Of a stretch of DNA of 64,000 bases, positions 1 through 8,828 are shown piece by piece (position 1 is the first letter of the stretch; the number at the start of each line of letters is the position of its first letter). Origin of the DNA: Amycolatopsis lexingtonensis (lineage in GTDB: Bacteria; Actinomycetota; Actinomycetes; Mycobacteriales; Pseudonocardiaceae). Location: positions 7,228,501 to 7,292,500 of the forward strand of contig NZ_JADBEG010000001.1 in NCBI RefSeq assembly GCF_014873755.1, in the 5' to 3' direction. A program made the position numbers and the translations under genes. The notes below the pieces were generated by a model that was not told where the DNA came from, did not search any database, and was given only the letters and a program-made list of their open reading frames with translations.

Positions 1-1273
1 CGAAGAGCCAGCGGTTCTCGGCGAGCGCGTTGTAGCAGTAGGCGCGGAAGGTCAGCCCGGCCGCTTCGGTGCGCTCCCGGACGTCGGTGAGCCAGGCCCA
101 GAACTCGGCGAACGAGCGGGCCTCGTCGTCGGTCGGCAGCGGATCCCACGTCGCGAAGGCGCGGTAGCCCTGCGGCACGCCGATGTCGGCGCCGGTCAGC
201 AGGCAGCCCCAGAGGTACGCGCCGGCGTCGCCGAAGCTCTCCATGTCGACGTCGACCTCGACGTCACCGCGCGGCACGTCGACCGCCTCGACGCGGCGCA
301 CCAGGGTGAGGTCGGCCAGCCAGGCGCGGGCGAGCACGACCGCGTCCGGGAAGGTGACGCCCGTCCAGTTCACCGCCGGCGGCTCGCCCGCCGGGTCGAG
401 CGCGGCCAGCTTGTCCACAGTGGACACGCCGGCGCGGCGCAGCTCCACGGCGTCCTCGCCGCGGACGACGAGGCTGACGTCCCGGCTCTCGGTGAGCACC
501 ACCTCGCACGTCGGCCACCACGGGCAGCGGCGGCACTCCAGCACGCGCGACGGCTCGGCCAGCGGCTCCTCGCCGTTCGCGGCCGCGCTGGCGATGGCGA
601 GCCGGTCGGCGAACCGGACCTGGTACTCGGTCAGCGCGCTGCGGCCGCCGGGCCAGGTGCCCGCGGCGAGGTCGTGCCAGACGACGACGTCGGCGTCGAG
701 GCCGATCACGCCGCCGGTGGCGAGGCCCTCGTCGGCCTGCCCGAGCGTCTGCAGCATGCGGCGGATGTGCACGAGCCGGAGCTGGTCACGCGGCTGCGAG
801 CGGACCTTGCGGCCGTCGTCGGCCTTGCGGTGCCCCGGATCGAGGTCGGTCAGCTCGGTGACGATCGCGCCGGTGCCGCGGTCGGTGATGCGGTGGCGCA
901 CGACGAGCACCGGGACGTAGCCGCGGCCGGTGCGCACGAGCAGGTCGATGCCGCCGCGGCGGTGCCCGGCCGGGTCCACCGGCAGCAGCGCGCCCCAGAT
1001 GTACTGGGCTTCGGCGGCGAAGGCCCGCTCGGTGCGTTCGACGCGTTCGTGGGCGGGCAGGTCGCGGCCGATCTTCACCCAGTGGCCGGGGTTCGCGGCC
1101 ATCAGCCTGCTGACGATGTCCTCGCGGTGCGCGGTGGCGTCGTCGATCCGCTGCTGCGCGGTCGGGTCCGGCGGGGAAAGCGGTACCTCGCGCATCGCCG
1201 GGTCGTGTTCGAGGTGCACACGGCGACGGCAGCGGCTGACCGCGCCCGCGTCGAGTACCACCTCACCTTGCAT
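1..1273 (-). CDS. TM0106-family RecB-like putative nuclease (3' end outside window)
   Basis: The reading frame opens at ATG 1273-1271 (MQGEVVLDAGAVSRC) and stays open to the window edge, so the C-terminal part is missing. The visible ~424 residues resemble the actinobacterial TM0106 family: an N-terminal region with scattered Arg/Cys, a middle PD-(D/E)XK-like core (GGIDLLVRTGRGYVPVLVVRH), and a Cys cluster CRRCPWWPTC that in RecB/Cas4-like nucleases ligates an iron-sulfur cluster or zinc. A further acidic segment (VEVDVDMESFGDAGAYLWG) near residue 370 resembles the start of an RNase H-like exonuclease domain. The likely role is DNA processing, but substrate and partners cannot be read from the sequence. 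It stands alone, divergent from the next gene. The family call rests on motif layout. Confidence 0.72.
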   Translation of the reverse strand, partial: MQGEVVLDAGAVSRCRRRVHLEHDPAMREVPLSPPDPTAQQRIDDATAHREDIVSRLMAANPGHWVKIGRDLPAHERVERTERAFAAEAQYIWGALLPVDPAGHRRGGIDLLVRTGRGYVPVLVVRHRITDRGTGAIVTELTDLDPGHRKADDGRKVRSQPRDQLRLVHIRRMLQTLGQADEGLATGGVIGLDADVVVWHDLAAGTWPGGRSALTEYQVRFADRLAIASAAANGEEPLAEPSRVLECRRCPWWPTCEVVLTESRDVSLVVRGEDAVELRRAGVSTVDKLAALDPAGEPPAVNWTGVTFPDAVVLARAWLADLTLVRRVEAVDVPRGDVEVDVDMESFGDAGAYLWGCLLTGADIGVPQGYRAFATWDPLPTDDEARSFAEFWAWLTDVRERTEAAGLTFRAYCYNALAENRWLF

Positions 1274-1364
1274 GGAGATCACTCTAGTTTCCCACCGCCG
1301 AGCCGACATGCCCGCCACCCTGGCTACCAGTAAGTTCGACGTCGACACGTCGCAGGGAGGTGCC

Positions 1365-1826
1365 ATGGCGCGCAAGGCCAAGGTCGAGGGTGAAGCCAGG
1401 TTCACCCCCAAGAAGGCGAAGAACGCGGTCGCGGTGGCGAAGGTGCTCGGCCCGGTCGTGATCCCGGTGGTCGCGCCGTTCGCCGTGCGCGCGGCGGGCG
1501 CCGCGCGAGAGGCGTACGACCGCTACCAGGCGCGCAAGCTGGGGGTCTCGGTCGACAAGCTGGGCGAGTACACCGGCCGCGGCGCGGCCCTGCACGCCCG
1601 CATCGCCGGCGTCGCCGAGGGCTGCCGAGAACTGCAGAAGTCCGAGAAGGCTTCGAACGCGGACCAGGAGTTCGCGAAGGACTCGCTGGGCACGCTGGAG
1701 CAGCTGTCGGCGTCGGTCCGCGCGGCGGAGCGGATGCCGGCGGCGCGGCGCAAGTCCGTGCACCGCGCGGTGGCGGGCGAGCTGGAGCGGCTGGAAGGTC
1801 AGCTGCTGCACCGGCTGGGCCTCTGA
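1365..1826 (+). CDS. DUF6474-family protein
   Basis: A 153-residue, strongly basic, alanine-rich protein. ATG 1365 is chosen because a good ribosome site (AGGGAGG, 1354-1360) precedes it; the frame is open further upstream but that part lies over the promoter region of the divergent nuclease gene. Near residues 25-50 there is a hydrophobic stretch (VVIPVVAPFAVRAAGAARE), followed by a helical, charged C-terminal half with likely coiled-coil character. This layout matches the uncharacterised actinobacterial family DUF6474. No catalytic motif is visible. Its role is unknown, and the gene ends in a clear hairpin terminator. Confidence 0.7.
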   Translation: MARKAKVEGEARFTPKKAKNAVAVAKVLGPVVIPVVAPFAVRAAGAAREAYDRYQARKLGVSVDKLGEYTGRGAALHARIAGVAEGCRELQKSEKASNADQEFAKDSLGTLEQLSASVRAAERMPAARRKSVHRAVAGELERLEGQLLHRLGL

Positions 1827-1837
1827 CCCGAGACAGC

Positions 1838-1872
1838 GAGAAGCCCCCGGCGCCGCGCACCGGGGGCTTCTC
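1838..1872. terminator. Bidirectional rho-independent-type terminator
   Basis: A perfect 13-bp stem (GAGAAGCCCCCGG at 1838-1850, its complement at 1860-1872) with a 9-base loop lies between two convergent genes, 12 bases after the stop of the DUF6474 gene and 7 bases beyond the stop of the osmoprotectant binding-protein gene. It can serve both strands. Confidence 0.85.
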
Positions 1873-1878
1873 GTCGTC

Positions 1879-2847
1879 CTACTTGATGAAGCCCTTCTTG
1901 ACCATCCAGTCGTGGGCCACCTTGCCCGCGTCCTGGCCGTCGACGTCGACCCGCTTGCACAGCTCGACCATCTGCTCGTTGTCGATCGCCGCGCTCACCT
2001 TCTCCAGCGGCCCGCGCAGCTCCGGGTGGGCCTTGATGAACTCCGTGCGCAGCGTCGCCACCGCGTTGTACTGGGGGAACGCTTTCTTGTCGTCCTCCAG
2101 CACCCGCAGGTTGAGCCCCGAGATCCGGCCGTCGGTCGTGAAGACCTCGCCCACCGGGCACGTGCCGCTCGCCACCGCCGAGTAGATCGTGCCGATGCCG
2201 AAGTTCTTCACCGTCGGCTTCTGGAAGCCGTACGCCTTGACCGCGGCCGGGAAGCCGTCCTGACGGCTGGTGAACTCCGTCTCCAGGCAGAACACGGCCT
2301 GGTCCGGCTTCTGCTTGATGAACGCCGCCAGGTCGGACGTCGTCTTCAGGTTGTTCTGCGCGCCGTACGCCTCGGTGACGGCGAAGGCGTACTGGTCGTT
2401 GAGCGGCGAGTAGTTCAGCCACGTGACGCCGAACTTCTCTTCGTCCGCCTTGGCCGTCGCCTCGTACTGGGCCTTTTCGCCGCCGGGCACCGGGAGCTCG
2501 TTGCCCTGGTAGTTGATCCAGCCGGTGCCGGTGTACTCCCACGTGACGTCGGTCTGGCCGGACAGCAGGGCCTGCCGCGACGAGTTGGAGCCCTTGATGT
2601 CGGACAGGTCGACGACGTCGGCGCCCGCCGCGGTCAGGGCCATCTCGGCCATGTACGCCAGGATGATGTTCTCGGTGAAGTCCTTCGACCCCACCGTCAC
2701 CTTCAGCCCCTGCAGCGCCGGGATCGGCTCGATCGTGCCCGGCCGGATGTCGTAGGGCACCGCCTGGTTGACGGTCAGGCCGCACGCCGAGAGCGTCGCG
2801 CCGAGCACGGCCGCGCCGAGGACTGCCGTAATGTGCCGGAGTTTCAT
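1879..2847 (-). CDS. Osmoprotectant ABC transporter substrate-binding lipoprotein (OpuC/ProX type)
   Basis: A 322-residue secreted lipoprotein: the signal peptide ends in a lipobox (LSAC, Cys about residue 22), followed by a ProX/OpuCC-type periplasmic-binding fold with the family-typical SKDFTENIILAYMAE segment after the first strand and the ligand-pocket stretch DVTWEYTGTGW. Such proteins capture glycine betaine, choline or related compatible solutes and deliver them to the two permeases encoded upstream. The start ATG overlaps the stop of the preceding permease gene (ATGA), marking translational coupling. It is the last gene of a four-gene operon (permease, ATPase, permease, binding protein). 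The exact substrate is not readable. Confidence 0.9.
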   Translation of the reverse strand: MKLRHITAVLGAAVLGATLSACGLTVNQAVPYDIRPGTIEPIPALQGLKVTVGSKDFTENIILAYMAEMALTAAGADVVDLSDIKGSNSSRQALLSGQTDVTWEYTGTGWINYQGNELPVPGGEKAQYEATAKADEEKFGVTWLNYSPLNDQYAFAVTEAYGAQNNLKTTSDLAAFIKQKPDQAVFCLETEFTSRQDGFPAAVKAYGFQKPTVKNFGIGTIYSAVASGTCPVGEVFTTDGRISGLNLRVLEDDKKAFPQYNAVATLRTEFIKAHPELRGPLEKVSAAIDNEQMVELCKRVDVDGQDAGKVAHDWMVKKGFIK

Positions 2848-3623
2848 CGCAGCCCCTTCGGTCCGAAGAACTGTTCGGCGACCGCGCCCAGCCAGTCCAC
2901 CAGCAGCGCCAGCGCGACCGCCAGCACCGAACCGGTGACCAGCACCGACGTCAGGTTCAGCTTGTAGCCGGTGTCGATGAGCAGGCCGAACCCGCCGGCG
3001 TTGACGAACATGCCGAACGTCGCCGTGCCGACCGCCAGCACCAGCGACGTGCGCAGGCCGGCCAGGATCAGCGGCACGGCGAGCGGCAGCTCGACCCGCC
3101 AGAGCACCGCGGCCGCCGACATCCCGATGCCGCGGCCGGCGTCGATCAGCGACTCGTCGACCTGCTGGATGCCGACCATCGTGTTCCGCAGCACCGGCAG
3201 CAGCGAGTAGAAGGCCAGCGGCAGCGCCGCCACCCACAGCCCGCCGACCGCGCCGGTGACGATGAACCACAGCACCAGCACGCCGAGCGCGGGCGCGGCC
3301 TGGCCGATGTTGGCGATCGCCAGGAAGACCGGCGCGAGGAAACGGGCCCACGGCCGCGTCACGATCACGCCGAGCGGCACGGCGACCAGCACGACGATCG
3401 CGGTCACCACGATCGTCATCAGCAGGTGGTCCCACAACGCCGTGAACAGCGAAGACGCGTTGAGCGTCTCCTTCTCGGTCGCGGTCAGCCCGCTGGAGAA
3501 CACCCAGATCAGCGTGACGGCGACGATCACCAGGACCGCGACGGGCTGGGCGAACAGCCGGACGCGTTCCGCGCGTTTCGAACCGGACTCGGTGCTGAAA
3601 CCGGTGTCGACGGCAGCCGTCAT
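2844..3623 (-). CDS. Osmoprotectant ABC transporter permease (OpuCB/ProW type)
   Basis: A 259-residue inner-membrane permease with an N-terminal transmembrane helix, a large second block of helices and the conserved permease-ATPase contact segment around DAGRGIGMSAAAVLWRVELPLAVPLILAG. This EAA-like loop is typical of betaine/choline importers. The gene starts four bases inside the end of the ATPase gene and ends four bases inside the binding-protein gene, so all three are coupled. It is longer than its partner permease, having about 40 extra N-terminal residues. The two permeases probably form a heterodimer. Confidence 0.9.
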   Translation of the reverse strand: MTAAVDTGFSTESGSKRAERVRLFAQPVAVLVIVAVTLIWVFSSGLTATEKETLNASSLFTALWDHLLMTIVVTAIVVLVAVPLGVIVTRPWARFLAPVFLAIANIGQAAPALGVLVLWFIVTGAVGGLWVAALPLAFYSLLPVLRNTMVGIQQVDESLIDAGRGIGMSAAAVLWRVELPLAVPLILAGLRTSLVLAVGTATFGMFVNAGGFGLLIDTGYKLNLTSVLVTGSVLAVALALLVDWLGAVAEQFFGPKGLR

Positions 3624-4792
3624 GCGGACACCTCTTCACCGTTCGTGTGCTCGTCCCGCAGCTGCTGGATGGTCCCGATCACGGTGTCGAGCTGGATGGT
3701 GCCCGCGTACTCGCCGCGCGCGCCGGTCACCGGCACCGAGCCGCCTTCGGCGAGCATCGCCTCGAGCGCGTCCTGCAGCGTCGACTGCAGACTGACGATG
3801 TCCCGCAGCGGCTTGCCCAGGTTGGCCAGCGAAGCCGCCGAAGTGAGCTCGCGGACGTGCACCCACCGGGTCGGCCGGCGGCGCGCGTCCAGCACGAGCG
3901 CGAAGTGCTTGCGGGACTTTTCGAGCTTCTCCCGGACCGCCGCGGGCGTCTCGTCGACGGTCACGGTGAGCGCGTCCTGTGCCAGCTCTACGTCTCGGAC
4001 CCGCAGCAGGGTCAGCTGCTTCAGCGACGCGCCCGCGCCGACGAACCCGGCGACCGTGTCGTTGGCCGGGTTGGCCAGGATCGCCTCGGGGGTGTCGTAC
4101 TGCATGATCGACGACTGGTTGCCGAGCACCGCGATCTTGTCGCCGAGCTTCACGGCCTCGTCGAAGTCGTGCGTGACGAACACGATCGTCTTCTTGAGTT
4201 CGTCCTGCAGTCGCAGCAGCTCGTCCTGCAGGTTGCCGCGGGTGATCGGGTCGACCGCGCCGAACGGCTCGTCCATCAGCAGCACCGGCGGGTCGGCGGC
4301 GAGCGCCCGCGCGACGCCGACGCGCTGCTGCTGCCCGCCGGACAGCTGGCGCGGGAAGCGGTCGCGGAAGTCGGCCGGGTCGAGCCCGACCAGGTCCATC
4401 ATCTCCTCGACCCGGTCGTTGACCTTCTTCTTGTCCCAGCCGAGCAGGCCGGGCACCACGCCGATGTTCTGCGCGACGGTGAAGTGCGGGAACAGCCCGG
4501 CCTGCTGGATCGCGTAGCCGATCCGGCGGCGCAGGGTGTCGACGTCGAGCTTCAGCGCGTCTTCGCCGCCGATGGTGATCTTGCCGGAGGTCGGCTGCAC
4601 CAGCCGGTTGATCATCCGCATCGTCGTCGTCTTGCCGCAGCCGGACGGGCCGACGAACACGACGATCTTGCCGGCGGGCACGACCATGGAGAAGTCGTCG
4701 ACCGCCGCTTCACGGGTGCCGGGGTACCGCTTCGTCACGTGCTCCAGCTCGATCTCGACGCCGGAGACTTCCTCGTTCTCAGCCACGGACAC
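3620..4792 (-). CDS. Osmoprotectant ABC transporter ATP-binding protein with CBS domains (OpuCA/ProV type)
   Basis: A 390-residue ATPase. Walker A is GPSGCGKTT (about residue 39), the signature motif LSGGQQQRVGVARAL and Walker B VLLMDEPFGAVD follow, and the switch His sits in VFVTHDFDEA. The region after about residue 250 holds a tandem CBS pair, the module that senses ionic strength in OpuA-type systems. The start is a GTG at 4792, which overlaps the preceding permease gene by 14 bases; a second GTG two codons later (4786) is equally possible. It powers uptake through the flanking permeases. CBS domains suggest activation under osmotic stress (inference from the family). Confidence 0.92.
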   Translation of the reverse strand: MSVAENEEVSGVEIELEHVTKRYPGTREAAVDDFSMVVPAGKIVVFVGPSGCGKTTTMRMINRLVQPTSGKITIGGEDALKLDVDTLRRRIGYAIQQAGLFPHFTVAQNIGVVPGLLGWDKKKVNDRVEEMMDLVGLDPADFRDRFPRQLSGGQQQRVGVARALAADPPVLLMDEPFGAVDPITRGNLQDELLRLQDELKKTIVFVTHDFDEAVKLGDKIAVLGNQSSIMQYDTPEAILANPANDTVAGFVGAGASLKQLTLLRVRDVELAQDALTVTVDETPAAVREKLEKSRKHFALVLDARRRPTRWVHVRELTSAASLANLGKPLRDIVSLQSTLQDALEAMLAEGGSVPVTGARGEYAGTIQLDTVIGTIQQLRDEHTNGEEVSA

Positions 4793-5426
4793 CCCTAGAT
4801 ACGGTGAAGCGCTTGATCAGGACGTAGATGCCGTCGAGGATCAGGGCGAGGATGACCACCCCGACCGTGCCCGTGACGGCTTGGTTCAGGGAGTTCGTGC
4901 TCCCCGCGTTGGTGAGCCCGGAGAAGACCTCGGCGCCGAAGCCCGGACCCTTCGCGTAGGCGGCGATCACCGCGATGCCCATCAGCATCTGCGTCGCCAC
5001 CCGCATGCCGGTGAGGATCGCCGGCCACGCCAGCCGCAGCTCGACCCGCGTGAGCACGCCGAAGCGGCTCATCCCGATCCCGCGCGCGGCGTCGGTGATG
5101 GCCGGGTCGACGCCGTCGAGCCCGACGATGGTGTTCCGGACGATCGGCAGGAGGCCGTAGAGCACCAGCGCGATCACGGCCGTCGTCGGTCCGAGCCCCG
5201 AAAGCGGGATCAGCAGCCCGAGGAGGGCGAACGACGGGACCGTCAAGATCGTGCTCGCCAGCGCCGTGGCCACCGCCGAACCGATCGGGCTGCGGTAGAC
5301 CGCGATCCCGATCAGCACGCCGAGGACCGCGGCGAGGATCGTGCACTGCACGACCATGCTGGTGTGCAGGTAGGCCTCCAACCAGAGCTTGCTCGCCCGG
5401 TCGGAGATGTAGTCGAAGAGGTTCAT
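4779..5426 (-). CDS. Osmoprotectant ABC transporter permease (OpuCD/ProW type)
   Basis: A 215-residue permease, first gene of the osmoprotectant operon. It carries five or six membrane helices and the same family loop as its partner (DAARGIGMSRFGVLTRVELRLAWPAILTGMR). The ATG at 5426 follows a GAGAG-rich ribosome site. Two paralogous permeases flanking the ATPase is the arrangement of the OpuC class. About 250 bases of noncoding DNA precede the gene and must contain the operon promoter, but I could not pick a convincing -35/-10 pair. Confidence 0.9.
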   Translation of the reverse strand: MNLFDYISDRASKLWLEAYLHTSMVVQCTILAAVLGVLIGIAVYRSPIGSAVATALASTILTVPSFALLGLLIPLSGLGPTTAVIALVLYGLLPIVRNTIVGLDGVDPAITDAARGIGMSRFGVLTRVELRLAWPAILTGMRVATQMLMGIAVIAAYAKGPGFGAEVFSGLTNAGSTNSLNQAVTGTVGVVILALILDGIYVLIKRFTVSRGVRG

Positions 5427-5679
5427 CCGTGTCCGCTCTCCCGCCCTTCACGCCGGCCTTCACCCGAACGGGCTAGTTGCTGACCGACGGCTCAGTACCC
5501 AGCGCGCAGCCGGTCCAAACCCCCGTCATCGGCTACCGGTTCCGCCCACCGTGGCCCAACCGGCGCAGATCGGCAAGAAATGATCTGAACCACGGCGTGG
5601 CGTGGGACGTGCTCTCGGTGTGTGCTCACCGCACGAGATCACACGCTCACCCCGGGGCAGGTCCCTTAAGCTGCTGCTC
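5427..5679. other. Divergent intergenic region without recognisable gene
   Basis: The 253 bases between the osmoprotectant operon and the copper-linked membrane gene hold promoters for both directions by position. I see no RNA gene, no strong terminator and no convincing palindromic operator. Confidence 0.5.
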
Positions 5680-6225
5680 ATGAGCGTTCCGGCACGGCGA
5701 CCCGCTGTGCTCGGCGCCACCCGGGGTGTATTGCTCGCCGTGAGCACTGCGGCACTTTCCGTCACCGCGCACCGGCTCGCCGACGGCGGCCTGCCCGACC
5801 CGGCGATGACTCTGCTGCTCACCGGCCTGTTCGGCTGGACGGCCACCGCGCTGGCCCGCAAGGCCCGCGGCCCGGTCGCCACGATCACCCTGCTCGGGGC
5901 CGCCCAGCTGGTGATGCACCTGCTGCTCACCACGCTCGCCGGGCACGACGACATGTACGCGATGCCCGGTCGCGGCGGAGCCGGCATGCTCGCCGCGCAC
6001 ACGGTCGCGACCCTGCTCACCGCCCTCCTGCTCGCCCACGCGGACGCGACGCTGCTCACGGTGCTGGCCGTGCTGCGCGCGATCCTGCCCCGGCTGCTCA
6101 CCCCGCTGCCGGTACCGGCCGCGGCTCCCGCGCTCGTCCCCGCCCGCGTAGGCGGACCGGACCACCTCGTCGGCGTCGACCTGCGCCGGATCCACGGGCG
6201 GCGCGGCCCGCCCGGCCACTCCTGA
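5680..6225 (+). CDS. Uncharacterised integral membrane protein upstream of copper genes
   Basis: A 181-residue hydrophobic protein (start ATG 5680, MSVPARRPAVLGATRG) with about four membrane segments and a short polar tail. His residues cluster in and near a central loop (VMHLLLTTLAGHDDMYAMPGRGG), which could bind a metal, but the family is not one I can name. Small membrane proteins of this type often precede ycnI-copC-copD genes in actinobacteria, so a role in copper handling is plausible by context only. A strong hairpin between this gene and ycnI may end its transcript or act as an operator. Confidence 0.6.
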   Translation: MSVPARRPAVLGATRGVLLAVSTAALSVTAHRLADGGLPDPAMTLLLTGLFGWTATALARKARGPVATITLLGAAQLVMHLLLTTLAGHDDMYAMPGRGGAGMLAAHTVATLLTALLLAHADATLLTVLAVLRAILPRLLTPLPVPAAAPALVPARVGGPDHLVGVDLRRIHGRRGPPGHS

Positions 6226-6247
6226 AACCCCAGCTCACCCCCGACAC

Positions 6248-6267
6248 AGCGGACCCCCGGGTCCGCT
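6248..6267. terminator. Hairpin between membrane gene and ycnI (terminator or operator)
   Basis: Perfect 9-bp arms (AGCGGACCC / GGGTCCGCT) with a 2-base centre, followed by a pyrimidine-rich run ending in CTTTCCTT. It lies 23 bases after one stop codon and 33 bases before the ycnI start. The short T-rich tail favours a terminator or attenuator. The tight centre also allows a protein-binding site, for example for a copper regulator. Confidence 0.55.
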
Positions 6268-6299
6268 GCCCTTTCCTTGAGTTCATCAGGAGTGAACCC

Positions 6300-7061
6300 A
6301 TGTCCCAGCACGTCTTCAAGCGCGCCGGTTTCCTCGCCGCCACCGTCGGTGCCGCCGGCCTCCTCGGCGCGGGCGTCGCGTCCGCGCACGTCACCGCCAA
6401 CGTCTACGGCCCGCAGCCCACGAAGGGCGGCTACGCGGCCGTCGTCTTCCGCGTGCCGAGCGAGGAGAAGGACCCCGTCAAGACCACGAAGGTCGTCGTC
6501 GACTTCAAGGCGGACTACGGCATCGGCTCGGTGCGGACGAAGCCGGTCCCCGGCTGGACCGCCGAGGTCACCAAGTCGAAGCTGCCGGCCCCGATCACCA
6601 AGGACAACGGCACACAGGTCACCGAAGCCGTCACCGCGGTGACGTGGACCGCGCAGCCGGGCAGCGAGCTGAAGGCCACCGACTACCAGGAGTTCTCCGT
6701 CAGCTTCGGCCCGCTGCCCACCAACGTGGACCAGGTGGAGTTCCCGGCGCACCAGACCTACAGCGACGGCAAGGTCGTCGACTGGACCCAGCCGACCCCG
6801 GCGGGCGGCGAGGAGCCGGAGCACCCGGCGCCGACCGTGAAGCTGGCCGCGAAGGCGGCCGAGGGTGACGACCACGCCGCGATGGGCGCGAACACCGCGG
6901 CCACCACCGGCGAGCAGACTGAAGCCGCGGCGACGTCCGACAGCACGGCCCGCTGGCTCGGTGGAGCCGGCCTGCTCGTCGGCGCCATCGGCCTCGGGGT
7001 CGGGGCCGGCGCGACCATCCGGGCCCGCAAGGCCACGGCCAAGTCGGGAGGCAACAGCTAA
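6300..7061 (+). CDS. YcnI-family copper-binding membrane-anchored protein (DUF1775)
   Basis: A 253-residue exported protein. The signal peptide ends ...GVASA, so the mature protein begins with His (HVTANVYGP), the residue that in YcnI coordinates Cu(II) with its own amino group. A DUF1775 beta-sandwich follows (to about residue 175), then a Thr/Ala/Glu-rich linker, one C-terminal membrane helix (about 222-243) and a basic tail, so the domain faces outward. A ribosome site (CAGGAG) sits before ATG 6300. It is followed directly by copC and copD, the usual ycnI-copC-copD order for copper acquisition or tolerance. Confidence 0.9.
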   Translation: MSQHVFKRAGFLAATVGAAGLLGAGVASAHVTANVYGPQPTKGGYAAVVFRVPSEEKDPVKTTKVVVDFKADYGIGSVRTKPVPGWTAEVTKSKLPAPITKDNGTQVTEAVTAVTWTAQPGSELKATDYQEFSVSFGPLPTNVDQVEFPAHQTYSDGKVVDWTQPTPAGGEEPEHPAPTVKLAAKAAEGDDHAAMGANTAATTGEQTEAAATSDSTARWLGGAGLLVGAIGLGVGAGATIRARKATAKSGGNS

Positions 7062-7613
7062 ATGCGGAAGGCGCTCGTCGCGCTGGCGTTGACGGTGGTG
7101 GCCGTGCTCGGCACGGCCACCCCGGCGCTGGCGCACAACGTGCTGATCTCCTCGGACCCGGCGAACGGCTCGTCCGTGGCCGCCGGCCCGCAGAAGATCA
7201 GCCTGACGTTCGACCAGTACGTGCAGGGCGCGGACGTCAACCAGATCGCGGTGACCGGACCGGGCGGCGGCCAGTGGGCCGAGGGGCCGATCAGCGTCGT
7301 GAACAACGTCATCAGCGCGCCGCTGCGGCCGCTCGGCCCGGCGGGCAAGTACACCGTCGGCTACCGGGTGCTGTCCGCGGACGGCCACCCGGTGACCGGT
7401 GAGCTCACCTTCACCCTGACCGCGGCGGGCACCGGCACACCGGCGACCGTCGACGCGGCCCGCTCGCCGGGCGGCGCGTCGTCGGCGTCCCCGCAGCAGT
7501 CGTCGTCCACCGGGGTACCGATCTGGGTCTGGATCGCCGGCGCCGTCGTGCTGCTGGCCATCGGGCTGACCGTCGCCCTGCGCTCGGGCGGCAAGATCGA
7601 AGAGAAGAACTGA
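7062..7613 (+). CDS. CopC-domain copper-binding protein (YobA/CopC family)
   Basis: A 183-residue exported protein. Signal cleavage after ...PALA leaves an N-terminal His (HNVLISSDPANGS), the copper ligand of CopC proteins; a later DGHPVTGELTF strand contains the conserved second His. A Ser/Thr-rich linker and one C-terminal membrane helix (about 151-172) anchor it. It starts at the base after the ycnI stop codon and its last base overlaps the copD start (TGATG), so the three genes are co-translated. The role is copper capture outside the membrane and hand-over to CopD. Confidence 0.92.
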   Translation: MRKALVALALTVVAVLGTATPALAHNVLISSDPANGSSVAAGPQKISLTFDQYVQGADVNQIAVTGPGGGQWAEGPISVVNNVISAPLRPLGPAGKYTVGYRVLSADGHPVTGELTFTLTAAGTGTPATVDAARSPGGASSASPQQSSSTGVPIWVWIAGAVVLLAIGLTVALRSGGKIEEKN

Positions 7614-8641
7614 TGACGCAGGCCGAGACCACCACGAACGTCCGCTATTCGACGCTGCTGTGCGTCGTGACGGCGGGACTGCTCGGCGCCCTCATCGGCG
7701 TCGCGCTCACCGCCACCGCGCCGGTCCCCGGCGTGGTGCAGCCCGACGCGGTGGTCTCGGCCGGCATCCCGGTCGTGCGGGTCCTGCTCGACCTGGCCGC
7801 GGTCACGACCATCGGGCTCGCGCTGCTGTCCGTGCTCGTCGGCTACGACCGGCCGAAGCTCACCGAGCCGATCATGCGGCTGGCCCGCCCGGGCGCCGTC
7901 GCCGCCGCGCTCGTCTGGGCGACGACGGCGGTCGTCGCGCTGATCCTGCAGACCGCGGAGTACAAGCCGGGCTCGTCGACGCTCTCGCCGTCGGACATCG
8001 GGCAGTACATCGCCGACGTCGGCGCCGGGAAGGCGCTCGTCATCGTCGCCGTGCTCGCGCTCGCCCACGCCGGGATCGGCGCGCTGGCGCTGCGGTTCGG
8101 CGAGAAGGTGCCCGCCGAGGTGCGCGTCGGGCTGGGCCTGTTCGCGCTGCTGCCGCTGCCGGTCACCGGGCACGCGTCGAACTGGAACTACCACGACTAC
8201 ACGATGATCTCGATGGAGCTGCACGTCATGAGCGCCGTCGCCTGGACCGGCGGCCTCGGCGCGATGGCCGTGCTCCTCGTGGCGAACCGGACGCTGCTGG
8301 CGCACGCGCTGCCCCGGTTCTCGAAGCTCGCGACGCTCTGCCTGGCCATCTCCGCGGCGACCGGCCTGTTCAACGGGCTGGTCGAGGTCTCGCTCAACCC
8401 GACCATCGGGTTCTGGGCGGCGATCTTCACGACGCCGTACGGGCAGCTGCTCATCCTGAAGGCGGTGTGCACCGGCGTCATCGCGCTGCTGGGCGCGCAC
8501 GTCCGCTGGCGGCTGCTGCCGCGGATCGTCCGGCACCAGCGGACCGCGCTCGCCGCGTGGGCGACGCTGGAGCTGACGGTGATGGGACTGGCCTTCGGGT
8601 TCGCCGTCGTGCTGACGCGGGCGCCGGTCGTCGCGTCCTGA
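7613..8641 (+). CDS. CopD-family copper import membrane protein
   Basis: A 342-residue membrane protein with about eight helices. His residues at membrane boundaries (LPVTGHASNWNYHDYTMISMELHVMSAVAWTGGL) match the pattern of the CopD domain, which passes copper from CopC across the membrane. Unlike many actinobacterial fusions, CopC and CopD are separate genes here. It ends the ycnI-copC-copD operon. Direction of copper flow is inferred from the family. Confidence 0.9.
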   Translation: MTQAETTTNVRYSTLLCVVTAGLLGALIGVALTATAPVPGVVQPDAVVSAGIPVVRVLLDLAAVTTIGLALLSVLVGYDRPKLTEPIMRLARPGAVAAALVWATTAVVALILQTAEYKPGSSTLSPSDIGQYIADVGAGKALVIVAVLALAHAGIGALALRFGEKVPAEVRVGLGLFALLPLPVTGHASNWNYHDYTMISMELHVMSAVAWTGGLGAMAVLLVANRTLLAHALPRFSKLATLCLAISAATGLFNGLVEVSLNPTIGFWAAIFTTPYGQLLILKAVCTGVIALLGAHVRWRLLPRIVRHQRTALAAWATLELTVMGLAFGFAVVLTRAPVVAS

Positions 8642-8828
8642 AAGCCCTTCCCCGCAGGTGAGACCGGTGCGGAGTCACGGCGAGTAGCTGCAACTTGCGC
8701 ATTGGGATGACGGGTAGACCATTGGGGGCGACCGGTCGGACCGAACTTTCTACCCTGAGCGGACCGCATTTCCGAAGCGACGAACGGTCATTTGCAGTCG
8801 GCGAATGCACGTGCAGATTGTGGCCCCG

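Noticed and set aside
1284..1811. 175-codon minus-strand frame opposite the DUF6474 gene
   Set aside because: Arg/Leu/His-rich shadow without a start signal; the plus-strand gene has a ribosome site and a terminator.
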